Shown here one piece after another: positions 35,146-47,155 of a stretch of DNA of 64,000 nt. The stretch is from NCBI GenBank assembly GCA_958295665.1, contig OY282558.1, positions 35,981,045 to 36,045,044 on the forward strand, given 5' to 3'. The notes under the pieces are model-generated. The model worked only from the letters and a program-made list of their open reading frames with translations, was not told the DNA's origin and did not search any database. Origin of the DNA: Tipula vernalis. Lineage: Eukaryota; Arthropoda; Insecta; Diptera; Tipulidae. The position numbers and the translations under genes were made by a program. How positions within the stretch are numbered: the stretch's first letter is position 1; every line of letters begins with the position of its first letter.

Positions 35146-35204
35146 TCTCAAGTATTTCTTCTTTTGGAAAGAATCATCGAACGGTCGACATACATCAACC
35201 GACA

Positions 35205-36692
35205 TTAATTCACCTGGCTTGGTAACCTGTGTGCTTTACGATAAATATACGACTCACACAGTTCATTCCCTAACGGAACTTTTACACCCAACTCTCTTTC
35301 CAACATACTCTGGACATGACGTTTATCTTGATGTCCCCATCTCTTATGATACAATTGTAGTAATTCTGTATCATCCATGGCATTTGTCTCAATTACCTGA
35401 CTTGGCGAAATTGGCTTAACATCTGCTTTGTACAATGTTCCATTTCTTTCGCGTCTTCCATGCAGAATTCTCCTGCCTTCTATATGAAGCCAACATTCTG
35501 TTGCTGTGGATTTGAACTCACTCTTTAGATTACGGTCTTGAGCAGCAAGCACTGAAAATAAGTTTCTATATAATTTTGGAACATACCAAACTTCAGTTAA
35601 TATTATATCTCGATCACCTATAGTTGATGTTAATTTTACAGTGCCTTTTCCTACTGCTGATAGGGTCTCTTTCCCAGCTGCTCTTATACCGCAAGGACTT
35701 TCAAACTTCTGAAAGTCTGTAAAATATTCTGAACTGTTGGTAACATGCCTTGTTGCCCCATTATCAATCCACCATATTGCTGAATCCATGTCAATCATAT
35801 GTGCCTCTTCCAGACTAGACATAAGTTCCACACTCTGTGCTGTCAAAGTCTCTTGAGCTCCACTTTTGACTGTACTCTTGTTTGGTTTTCCATCCGCGAT
35901 CCACTTTCGGCAAGTATTGACCCAGTGACCCTTTTTCTTACAGTAATTTCAGATATCTTCTTTCTTTGATCTGCCTTTAAAAAATTGGCTGCCCTGGCTG
36001 TCTTTTCTCTGTGCATCTGATTTTACCATTAATGCTTCCTGTACTATTTGGTCACTATTTGAGTCCTTCGTGAAGTTTCTCTCAAACATACACAATTGTG
36101 TTGTCAACTCATCAAACGACTTCTTATCGTCCTTCGTCAACAACATCCAACTCGATTTAAAAGTCTCAAACTTACTTGGTAAAATATGCAAAATCTTACA
36201 AACCAACATAAGATCCGGTAAAGGGTCCTCTAATTTGGCTTCCAGACCACCATTCAACTCATTACATAGACTCTTGAGTCTTGCTATATGGGTTGAAACA
36301 TCCTCTCCCGATATCCAACTGAACGCAAAAAAATCGATGCATATCTTAAACAACTGGTCCCTTGAAGTGGCCTCAAACTGTTGCTTTAATGCCTCCCATG
36401 TCTCTGAAGCTGACCCCTTGTCCATAATTTTCTGATAAACTGAATCAGTCACTGCACTCGCAATCATTGACTTTGCGTAGCTATTTGCCTTACGATAAAA
36501 ATCAAACTTCCCCTTGTACTCTAGGGTCTGTTCTTTCGTAGCTTCCTCACCTAACTTCTCCGGTGGTAACAATTTCTTATCGATGACGTCCAATGCTCCA
36601 TCATGATAATCTAAAAGATCTCTAATCTTTCTTTTCCATACTGGCCAATCCGATTCTCCAGTCAATGGTTTGATATGCTTCGCCAAATCCAT
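35205..36692 (-). pseudogene. Copia gag-protease-preintegrase frame with one stop
   Basis: The frame starts at ATG 36692 (MDLAKHIKPLTGESDWPVWK). The Gag region continues through LHILPSKFETFKSSWM and CMFERNF. A TGA at 35949-35951 falls where the first Cys of the zinc knuckle is expected; NYCKKKGHWVNTC follows it. In the same frame the protease shows AIWWIDNGATRHVT with the catalytic Asp. The GAG-pre-integrase domain (LYHKRWGHQDKRHVQSM) follows, and the frame ends at 35205. Downstream a few integrase-start residues (ELMSVDVC) are visible in another frame before the LTR. Length is about 495 codons. The protein would assemble particles and process itself; it has no catalytic part for integration or copying. 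Confidence 0.9.
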
Positions 36693-36807
36693 TTTTTAAA
36701 TCTCACTTTGACTATTGTGATATGCAACGTGCTTAATTCCTTATAACCTCACAAAACTATTCTCGCTGAACTTTACTCATTAAATTCTTTTTAATCAAAA
36801 ATGCGTT

Positions 36808-36822
36808 ACTGGGCCCATAACC
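36808..36822 (-). promoter_or_regulatory. primer-binding site, internal tRNA-iMet type
   Basis: On the minus strand GGTTATGGGCCCAGT directly follows the 5' LTR. It equals the primer site of Drosophila copia, which pairs with an internal fragment of initiator tRNA-Met. Confidence 0.88.
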
Positions 36823-37000
36823 TGTTAATTTCTTTGATGATGATTTGGAGAATTGAAATAAGAACCAGGTTTGATTAGATTTATGGTTATAATATTTAAT
36901 TGAACAATGAATTAAACAATGTGCTCGGTTATTGGCGAAATTGATATAATAAATATGAGAAAATGTCAATTTTTACCCTAGAGCACTAAAACTTATAATC
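36823..37000 (-). repeat. 5' LTR of the Copia derivative
   Basis: The inner boundary is fixed by the adjacent primer site, and the outer boundary by the TACT duplication. Confidence 0.92.
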
Positions 37001-37004
37001 TACT

Positions 37005-39440
37005 ACAGCAAATAATACCCAACCGACATATATGCGGATTTCTAAACGGATTTCTATGTAACTTTAATTAAATAAACACAAATAGTTCTTTTAAACTTCA
37101 ACAGTACTAGGCAAAAACTATCGTACAAATCTCAGAGCAAACAAAATAATGCGGAATAAAATAGTTTCCGGGAAAATTTAGCGTGTTTTAATTTTCTTTT
37201 TCTAATTTTTCTAATTATATTTTTATTTTACGTGCTTCATCTATTGTCTTAACTGGCCCTTGCCTTTTCTAAATTTAATTTTGATGTAACCACTTCTAAT
37301 TTCATTTGTCAGAGAGAAGTTCTGAGTGTAACCACAAGTTTTATAATGCGCCGCTGATGCATACGAATTTATTTATTTAAAATTAAAATTAAATATTTTG
37401 TTTAATTAAAAAAAATTGTAACCGCTGTTTATATCTATTTTTGTTAATTAATCTAAAGCTAAACAGAAAATACATGACATGCTGTGTACGCGTCTTAAAA
37501 TGTGAGATGATAATATTTGTAGATTTGGCTTATCATGTTTTTTGTGTTTAATTAAATCATCTAGTCAGTCATTCTTATATTATTTATAAATTTTTCGTAA
37601 TTATTATTATTATTACACTCAAACAATTTGAAATATAGAAAATATTTACAAAAGAAAACTATAATTTCTGTGAATAATTTTATAATCCAATTGGGGGGGT
37701 TTATAAACAGCTATCGCATCTTATTTCAAACAATACATCCATTCGTTGTGCTGCTGTTTAACATATAATCTAATATTTTTAATTAAATTAATTAAATATT
37801 TGATCACAGCAATAAAAATGATAAAATAAATATTCTCGAGAGAAAGAATTATTTGTCTTTACAGAAAACCAGAAGATTTTATTTAGACAATATTAAATAA
37901 ATAGTTTTTTTGTTTTATTTCGAGATTATCTTAAAGTGACATATATGATGTGAATCTTTATACAATGTACATATCATAAACATCTGTTTGGATTAAAATT
38001 AAATTTTTTGAAAGGTTATCCAATTCCTTGATAAGGCAAACTTAATAAAAGTGCTGCATGAATTTCGCATACAATATTACGCATCTAATCCATTTAAATA
38101 GAATATTCTTTATTGAAATCTGCTCTAAATTTATATAATTTATGTAAATCTAATTTGTTTATGGTACTTACAATCAACCTTCGTTACGGAAAGCGTTAAC
38201 GACATACACGTACATACATATCTATAGAACACACAAAAAAATGAAAGTGAAGGAGAACAATTCTTAAGCATTTCCATTATGTCGAATACAAAGTAAAGAA
38301 TAAAGATACATTTTGTTGTCTTCTTTTTGTATTCCTAATGTATTTTCATCTCGCCTACATTTTATTTAATTTTCATCTTATACGATGTTACTTTTTCCAA
38401 TTTTCAATTTTTTTTTTTTTTTTTTTTTGCTGTTACATTTATTTTACATTAATCCAATTTTCCAGTAAACTTTTCCATGAGCTTATACCTAATTTCCAAA
38501 ATAAATGATGTACATACCAAGAAAACCGTTTGAGTTTTTCATCTCATTTTTTATTATTAGATTGTGCGCCATTAAGTTTTTCTGGTGTTATTATTTGCTT
38601 TGCACGTTTCTTTCCCATTGTATTTGTGTATTATTAAAGCGAAAACTTTATCAATATTGAAAGGAAAATTAACAATACGCCAACACCAAAATTAGATTGA
38701 ATTAGTGGAAAAGCTTTGAACTGTGTTTGTATAAGCGTATATATATTAGCATTAAATTAGGAATTAAGTAGGTTGATGTGTCAACACTTTGAGTATATTC
38801 AATTTCGGTTATAAATAAATAAACAAATAAAATTGATACTTTGCTTTTCATATTCATGAAAATGAAAATTAAATTTAAGTTTCATCAAACCATTAAAAAT
38901 ATTTCTACCTTTTGCTGTTTATTATTAGTAAATAACTTTTAATTCGCCCCAACGTGTCGCAAGGTTTCATTATTTGATTAAAAAAGCCATCAGCTATATG
39001 TACATATGTACGTACATCGTACAGTATGTCGTTTGCATACACACGATGTACTACTTGAAATTTAATTTATTCTAATTTAATTTGCATAGTTGATGAACAG
39101 CGAAGATGGATGAACAAGCAAGTATATAATTTTGTTAGTAGACAAACATTTTTAGATAGTTTTTATTTTAACATGCTATTGGGAATTTTCATTAAAGTTG
39201 GACGCTCAAACTGGATATTTAATTAAATTTATAAATGATGTGGATATATTTTAATAATTAATGAGCATTAAATGTGTCCATTAATTCCTTATGCCGAACA
39301 AATAAAAATTTGGATAAAACTGGAAATAAAATTTCACTGAATAATAAAGTGTCAGTAAAGTTTGCAGTAATAAACTCCAATATGTTCAAAATATTTCAGC
39401 TAGTGAAATGTTAAAAATGATTTTGATTGTGTTGTTTTAT
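37005..39440. other. no gene recognised
   Basis: AT-rich DNA with a 21-base T run at 38408-38428 and short TACATATGTAC palindromes near 39000. No coding or repeat ends recognised. Confidence 0.6.
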
Positions 39441-39485
39441 CCCGATAGGTATCTTATCAGAGAGTAAATTCAGCTACTCAAAGAA

Positions 39486-42112
39486 TAAACATTTATTATC
39501 ATAACGCAAGCGGTATTCGCTCTAAATCAAAGAATCTTTATTTATCTTTACTTGAGGATGAATATGAAGTGGTCTGTATAGCGGAGTCTTGGCTAACATC
39601 TAATTTCAAGACGGAAGAATATTTTCCGGCATCGTACATTGTTCATCGTCGAGACAGGCATCTTCTTAAAGACACATATGAGAAAGGTGGAGGTGTGCTA
39701 ATTTATGTTGCGGACAAATTTTCATCTGTACCTTTAATATTGACGGATTGCGACTTGCATATATCATGCGTTTTCACTAATCGTTTGTGTCATGTATGGT
39801 AGCACCCATTTTGCAACCAGAGGATCGTTTATGTATATTGGGTGATTCTAATTTACCAAATGTTAATTGACTTCGACTCCGTTGAACATGAATGCGAATT
39901 ATAATAACTTCATGACCGGATTACTTTCAATGTGTCTCAAACAATGTATGGACGTTAAGAACAAGTGTGGAAATGTTTTGGACCTGGTATTTTTGCCGTT
40001 GGATCAAGAAGTTATTGTCGAGACGTGTGACGATTTAGCTGGAGCGTCGAGCATATACCACTTTCCAATAAAAGTGTCACTGTCTTTCGATGTACGTGAA
40101 ATTGTCAAGGATGAGTTATTTGTTGAAAACTTTAATTATAAAATTGGGGACTACGATTCCTTTAATGCTTTTCTTGATAATTATGATTGGAGTGCATTTG
40201 AGGGTAATGATCATTTAGAGGAAGTACTGGATAAATTTTATAATGTTCTAAATGTTGGAATGGTGAAATTTATTCCTAAATTTAAAACTACGCGTCAGTT
40301 GAAGGAACCGTAGTATAATAAACAGCTTATTAATCTGAAAAACCGTAAAGACAAGGCTCATAAGAGATTTAAACTTTTTCCTACTCCTGATAGGTACGCA
40401 GTATTTGAATCCTTGAGAAATGAATTCAGAATATTGAATAAATTTCTTTACAACAATTACATTTTGGAGATCGAATCGAAAATAAACGATAGAACTGATA
40501 GCTTCTGGAGATTCGTTGATTCTAAAAGAAAAACTAAGGGATATCCGTCTACTATGTTTTTGGAGAGTGTTTATGTAAAGAAACCGTTAACGACAAATTC
40601 GATATCGAGCTATTGTTCAGTAACTAATATAAATTGTTCCTTGCAATTGGAACTTGATACTGTTTTGAATGGTCTACTCTCGCTTGATATCAATCAAAGT
40701 GCAAGGTTCGATTCCATCCCTCCCTTGGTTCTTAGAATGACAGCACATGCTGTCGCTTTTCCAATCACAGTTCTTTTTAACAAAAGCCTTCGACAAGGAT
40801 ACTTCCCGAACTTTTGGAAATGCTCTTTAATTAAACCAATATTTAAGTCAGGTTCCAGAAGTGATATTACTAATTATCGAGCCATCAGTATTTTATCCGT
40901 TTTGCCGAAGCTTTTTGAAAAATTAGTCACAGATTTTTTTTTTTTTTTTAATACTCGTAGGTTTATTTCTTCTAAGCAACATGGATTCCTTCCTGGCAGA
41001 TCAACTGTCTCGAATTTGTTTTTACTGACCAATTATATTTCAACGGCTTTTGAATTGGGGATGGATGTACAGGTTGTTTATTCAGATTTTAGCAAGGCCT
41101 TTGACAAAATTGATCACAAACTACTATTCCTTAAATTGGAGTCTTTGGATTGTAATAGTTTACCTATTAGGTGGATCAAATCGTACTTAGATGGCAGAAC
41201 TCAAATCGTTATCGGATTTATCGGATTTTACGAATTGGTGTACTTACCAAAATTTATTATTTAATACTAAGAAGTGTAAAACAATGCGATTTTCCCGTAG
41301 AAGGAATGTTTTGAACTTTGACTTCGAATTTTTTCTCAAAGACCATAGAATTGAGAAAGTGAACACTTTCAAAGATTTGGGTATCACATTCGCTTCTAAT
41401 TTAACCTTCCAAATTCATATCCAGGGCATTGTTTTTATGGCGTTTTCCATGTTAGGTTTTGTTAAAAGATTCTCCAAAGACATCTGGGATCCTTATGCGA
41501 TTAGAATCTTGTATATTTCGTTGGTGCGCTCGCAATTAGATTATGGCGTAGTTATTTGGGACCCATTTTATCAGGATTCTTCTGATCTTATAGAAAGGGT
41601 TCAAAGACAGTTCTTAAAATATGCCTTGCGTAGATTACCTAGGGACAATAATCTTCCCAATTATATTCTTTCTCCTTATAGGGGACGATGTAAACTATTA
41701 AAATTGGAACCTCTCTCTATTCGTAGAACTGCGACGAGTGCCACTTTTGCCCGTGATCTACTCCTTTGTAGAATTGATTGTAATGAGATTCTCGATTTAT
41801 TTTCTATTTACGTTCCAACACGTGTGTTTCGATCGGATTACTGGGGAATTTGTTCTTAAATTAACAATACGGAGGAGTAATTTAGCTATGAATGAACCTG
41901 TTTATAATGTCTCGGTTGCTTTTAATAAAGTAGGTCGATTTTTGATTTTAATTTATCAAGAGATGAATTTAAGGTTTTGATGTCAGATTTTCTTTCTAAT
42001 TTTTGGTAAAGTTTTTTTTTTTTTTTATAATGTAATGTAGAATATTTTAAAATTGTAACCAGATTTTTTTTTTAAAGTTTGTAAATAATAAATAAATAAA
42101 TAAATAAAAAAT
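39486..42112 (+). mobile_element. degraded LINE (Jockey/I-like, APE-type)
   Basis: The endonuclease starts with IYYHNASGIRSKSKNLYLSL at about 39490, and the element ends in an (AATA)n tail at about 42084-42112. Internal deletions remove part of the endonuclease and the RT catalytic segment. The protein is related to but distinct from the LINE at 23535-29945. Confidence 0.88.
39490..41980 (+). pseudogene. LINE endonuclease-RT gene with deletions
   Basis: The endonuclease N-terminus shows VVCIAESWL and GGGVLIYVADKFSSVP (to 39802). After a deletion, DRLCILGDSNLPNVN (GDSN in place of GDFN) comes near 39825-39870. The linker frame 39867-40313 follows. RT is at 40413-41264, with RFDSIPPLVLRM, NYRAISILSVLPKLFEKLV, HGFLPGRSTVSNLF and SDFSKAFDKIDHKLL. 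The frame then jumps inside LDGRTQIV at about 41190 into AELKSLSDLSDFTNW in another frame. The intervening VPQGS and YADD boxes are deleted, so the enzyme is dead. The C-terminus (to 41980) holds KCKTMRFSRRRN, YALRRLPRDNNLP, FARDLLLCRIDCNEILDL and NLAMNEPVYN. Confidence 0.88.
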
Positions 42113-43249
42113 TTTAGGCGTTATGAGGTCATTACCACTTGTTTCCAGAACAAAAATTTATGCTTGTGGTAAAATGTTCCATATACATTATTTAGCTCAC
42201 GATCAACCAGTTAACATATTTGCTATTTTATGGGGTTTTGCAACGAATTTAATTAAACACAATCGTATTTTTAATAGGAGTTTAATTTTTTATTAAATTA
42301 ACCTTTAATAAATATTTCTTGTTAGACTAGATTCCAAATAGTTGCGAAATACATAAGAAAATTATTCTTGAAAGCTTGCTAGAATTTTATTTTATTTTTG
42401 AAAGTATTTACAAGTTTCGGGCCTCCTACATCTAAGCCTTACCGAATTTACAAGTGTTATTTTACAAATCAAATTCTCCCTTTTGCAAATCAAGTTCAAC
42501 CTTTTATTTGCAAAATGGTAAATTTGATTTTCAAAAGGGTAAATTTGATTTATAAAAGGCTAAATTTTGAATTTGAAGTGCAAAAAGATGAATTTGGAGT
42601 GCAAAACCTATATTATAAATAAATTAAATTGGCAAATATCAAAAGCTTTGATTTCAAATGAGTTTAGCGAATTTTCTTCGTTTGGTTTAAATATTTTTTA
42701 AATCGATATTTCAGATTCCAGGTCCAAAATGTGAAAATATCGAACAAACTGTACTCATATTTCCGTAATTCAAATATATACCCATTATATCTTTGTTATG
42801 GTGCCAAATATACAAATAATAAATATTGTTTCAGTAAAAAATTAAAATTCATAAATATTCCATTTAAAATTTATTATCGGGTTCCATATACCAACGTAGT
42901 TTGCTGCAATAGCTATTTTTTTTAAAGTATTTCTACTTTACGGATTTATTTATTATCAAAAACAATGTTCGCACGCAAATGTTAAATGTATAAAATAAAT
43001 GTTATTCTGCATTTTTATAAAATTTAGACGGTGTTTGTGGGTGTAAATAATAAAACAAACCTAGAATAATGTGGGTGTAAATAAGCTGGAAATTTTCCAT
43101 TTTTAAAGTATCTATGTAAATGTAGATTGTTGCAAACATGGTTAGGTACCGTGTAAGGAGCAAATATTTTCATCAAAAAAATTATTTCTAAGATTTCCAT
43201 TAGCCAGATAACTTTAAACCAAACTTTAAACTTTGTACCATTAAAAAAT
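42113..43249. other. no gene recognised; small inverted repeat
   Basis: AT-rich. At about 42457-42560 degenerate 20-bp words (GGGTAAATTTGATTT) occur in both orientations around a centre near 42505 and could fold into a hairpin. Nothing else was recognised. Confidence 0.5.
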
Positions 43250-43755
43250 TGAGGTGTGGCCAACACACGACTTTCTTTTACGAACAGAGAATTTTGAGAA
43301 ATTTTATTTTTTTCCTAATTTTTTTTTTTTAATTTTTAAATTTTAAAATTTTTTTTTTAATTTTTAATTTTTTATTTTTATTTGTTTTTAATTTTTGGAA
43401 ACAATTTGTATTAAGTAGTTTTTTGTAAACCTTATACTTTTTAAGATATTGGCAAAACAAATTTTCTGGACCAAGGGAGTGGCCACTTCCGGTTAGCCGA
43501 TTTGGAGTAAAATTCACTGGGATCTTCCAATTTATCAAAAAAGCTTAAATCTGAAGTTTTAGTTCGATTGATTAAACCGTATGGGCTGTAGAGAGGACAC
43601 AGACAGACTGACAGACTGACAGACAGACAGACACCATTTCGAAACCCACTTTTTCGGACTCAGGGGACCTCAAAACAATTAAATCTCTAAAAATCTCAAG
43701 GTACAAAATTTTCATGATTACTATACTTTATTTTACTAGAGTAAAAGAAAGTAAA
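43250..43755. repeat. MITE-like repeat with a GACA tract
   Basis: An inner inverted pair ACTTTCTTTTAC / GTAAAAGAAAGT lies at 43270-43281 and 43741-43752. Between them are a GGCCACTTCCGGTTAGCCG block and an (ACAG)n run near 43595-43632, then TTTCGAAACCCACTTTTTCG. I recall similar CGAAACCCACTTTTTCGGA repeats from other insect genomes. A second partial copy is at 34856-34927. The exact ends are unclear because similarity to that copy extends outside the inverted pair. Confidence 0.6.
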
Positions 43756-45108
43756 AATTTTTCATTGCGGAAACCGTAAAAGTTCCATACCTAATTATAA
43801 TTCACAAGCATAACTCATATAAATAAAAAATAATATTTTCTTTTTCATAACTAAAAAAAAAAAAATCCCTAATCAGCAACCATTCGTTATCTAATTTTAT
43901 TTGGTACGTTTTACCATTGAAGATAACATAACCATTTTTTTGAAAATTTTTTGAAAGCACGAATCTTTTTCTTCGACCATAAAATGTGTTTTTTGACATT
44001 CAGCTTGTTAAATTATTTTCGATTCAAAATACAATGGATGCGAATTAAAAATATTAAAAGCTCTGCATAAATATTTACCACAAAAAATAAACTCTACTTA
44101 ATTACATCTGCATAATCACAATTATGACAATAATAATTAAATTTTATGTTGTGTTTGTTTTTGTGTTGACTCTGCTAAAGTTTAATGAATACATGTGATA
44201 TTATTGATTTTGGATACAGTAGTATTTTGTAGTTATAATTTTGTCCTACCCAATAATTTATTAATTGTTTTTTTTTTTTTTTTTGTGATAGAGAGACGGA
44301 TAGTTATATGTTATTATATTAACATATTGATTTTATGATTTGGATATCTGTTTGGATTGTTGACATTTGCAGTTTATAAAAAAAAAAAAAATTTATTGGG
44401 ATTACACATATAATCGGCTTAAAATTGAAGATTGTATTTTGTTTTGATTTATTCCATTTAAAATGTACAACTTAATTTATATTTTATTTAGCTTAAAGCT
44501 TATTATCGATCCATTACTGTTGTTATTGTAAATAAATCGAAACTAAAATCAATTTCTGTCTGAATAATTCCCACTAGATGCCAGACAAATAATTACTCAT
44601 GTTATTTTTATTCATATAAATTGCACAAAACTAAACTGCAATAAATTAGACAAATCAGCAACTATTACAAAGCATGTGTTATTCCAGCGTCACACCAATT
44701 TTATAAAAAAAAACAAATTGAAAATATCTTAAATCTTCAGAACTGGAAATAATTTCTTCCGCTTCCACCTTGGATTCGAAAGTTAAGAAATAGTTTTTGT
44801 TGTTATATAATACTGGTTTTTGTTTATTATGTACATCGATTACATTTTTTTGTTGTAAATAAAGCAAAAAAATTTAATTTCAAGCAACAAAAATTTGTTA
44901 CTGCACATTGGAACACATGCCATTAGAATTTTTTGCATTGTTTTCTTATTTAGGGAATAATTAATAATATTGAGAGTTTAAAGGAAATAAACATAACCAA
45001 TCTAAATCAGTACCCGCATTAAAAATCCGATGTTCTGTAACTTGTAAATGCAGTTAAATGCGAATGCCAAAAAATCGTTATAAATCTAATTGATGTTTAA
45101 TGTTTTCA
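43756..45108. other. no gene recognised
   Basis: AT-rich DNA with A and T homopolymers. Short frames here have no recognisable domain. Confidence 0.6.
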
Positions 45109-45110
45109 TA

Positions 45111-45282
45111 CAGTGAAATCTCCTTATAACGAATACCGATTTAACGAAATTCAAATTTAGCGACGAATTTTTATTCGCTAAAATGATATTTTTTTATGTG
45201 GAAATTTACTATGGCTAAACAAATGAATTGCAAGAAATTAAAATAAAAACACTTTACATAAATACATAACGAGATTTCACTG
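45111..45282. mobile_element. pogo/Tigger-type MITE
   Basis: A 172-bp element with TIRs CAGTGAAATCTC(C/G)TTAT and TA duplications at 45109-45110 and 45283-45284. No coding. Such MITEs are mobilised in trans by pogo/Tigger transposases; this end differs from that of the Tigger at 32707. Confidence 0.9.
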
Positions 45283-45284
45283 TA

Positions 45285-46064
45285 TGTACTTACAATTTCA
45301 TTAGCAAGATTCATTTTTATTTCAATATGGTATTCGGTTGGTCTTATACATCGTGATTAATTTTATTGTTTTTCTTTCGAAATTTTATTTAACCTCATAA
45401 ATTCACTTTATACAGAATTTATACCGATGCTCTCAATTGCTATTTATTACCATCCAGTATCACTGTATAGTGTGCACCATAAATTTTCTTTAATCAATTT
45501 ATATTGAAAACGATATCCGTTTAATTTCTATTTGCTATCGTGCTATCGTCTCAATATTATTTTCATATACAAAAAAAAAAATGTAAATGTTGTATATGAA
45601 AATTTTCTAAAACATAAATTCACCGCTTATTTTATTTTGCTTCGTTTTTTAGTAAATTTGCCTGTGTATATAGAGAGATAGTCTCTAGCTGTATAATACA
45701 ACAAAGTGGCGGAAAATCTAAAAAGAAAATTGCTTGATGCTTGATATATCATATAAACACGTAATCTTGTCTTAAAGTTTTCCAACAATTTCTAATAAAA
45801 TCGGTAAACCTGTAAAAAATCAAATTATTATGAAAAACCTGTTATTTCCGGAATACACACTTTCAACCTGATTTCTTATTTGCTTTATTCCAATCAATAA
45901 CCAACAAATAAAAGAAGCGAGAAATCAAACAACTTAAGGGTATTTTTCTTATCAATAAGAGTGTTTTTTTGTTAGTTTTCCGTTTCTCATTTTTGCACAT
46001 ATGTACAACATACTTGTCAATTGGTAAAATCAATATTGAATAACATGGAGCTGAAAAGTTATAG
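45285..46064. other. no gene recognised
   Basis: AT-rich sequence without recognised features. Confidence 0.6.
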
Positions 46065-46668
46065 AAAATGCATTAGTGCAATGAATTGTTATTTGTTTTC
46101 GTAAGAATATCTAAAATTGTTCAAATTTAATACTAATGTTTGCTAAGCTTCTGTCTAAAAGGCGTCGTAAATCCTAACAACATGGTTCGCTTTAATAAGT
46201 ACATTGAACTAATTTTCCTAAAACATTCTTTACTTCTGTCGGGACCCCTAATAAAACAATATGTACTGAAATTATTTTTGAAAAACGTTCTGCTGCTATT
46301 ACCGGGCATTGTGGATAATTCTTTAAATTAGAAGTAAATTTTTAACACAAACTGTAACCAAGCCTTCTTTACAGAAGTTACCACATTTAAATAATGCCAC
46401 TAAAGAAAAACCAGTGGAAATAAGCTAGAATATTCCGGAGGAGTCTCCAAAAATAAAAATATTCAAAATCAAAATTTCAAGAGCACATATGAGGCTAACG
46501 AAATTCATCAAACGAATCTAAATTATCTAATATTTCACAATTGCGAAAAGTTTGCGGGTCTATAGGTAAATCCGGCCCTAAGTTTTAGAATCACCTACAT
46601 ACATCAGCAAATTGGAATTTTACCGCTCCAGACATAATTAATTCATGATCGAAAAATGTTGTCTAATA
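46065..46668. repeat. dispersed repeat, copy A
   Basis: High similarity to copy B at 52681-53356, including a shared block TAATAAAACAATATGTACTG. Copy A lacks about 115 bp that B has at about 53160-53275. A shared 49-codon open stretch (MVRFNKYIELIFLKHSLLL) is not recognised. The right border falls within the end of the P-element relic, so copy A may have inserted into it. Confidence 0.75.
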
Positions 46669-47155
46669 GTAACAAGTATGCCTTTTTGAAAAGGCATGAG
46701 AGATTTATGTTTGCCCACCCTTATATTACGTATGACATCTGAAAATGTTTTTATTATTGATATTTGTTCGTTTAGAGCCAGGCCGAACGCTTGTTTATGT
46801 GGTCTGGAATCTATGTAAGGAATTCTAATATTAGGGCAATCGAACCAATCGTTGGTTTGCTTAATTAACTGAGCAACTGCTGCTCAATTTCAACAGCCTG
46901 CCAAATAACTGTGTGACGCACACCGATTTATCGATGAGCGGTACCATGTGTGAAATTAACTAAACAGCCAGTTTTAGTTTTTGCTCATTTATATACTCAA
47001 ATCAGCCGGTTTTGATAAACAAAGTGTTTCTCTAATTGGGGTGACATTTAAAATTTCTCCGTTTAAGTTAAAGCCATGGTCAGTATAATTATTTCGTATT
47101 AATTTAGTTAAATGCGGTGGATCAGAAAAAACGGAAAGGAGTTTCTTCAGAAATA

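Larger units (their letters stand above)
34968..37000 (-). mobile_element. short Copia deletion derivative (gag-protease only)
   Basis: Two LTRs of about 178 bp (34968-35145 and 36823-37000) differ at about one base in the first 170 or so. TACT flanks both ends (34964-34967 and 37001-37004; a 5-bp duplication is possible with one mismatch). The internal 1.68 kb codes for gag, protease and the pre-integrase domain, then jumps from the very start of integrase directly into the 3' LTR. Integrase core, RT and RNase H are absent. Mobility would need enzymes in trans. Confidence 0.9.
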
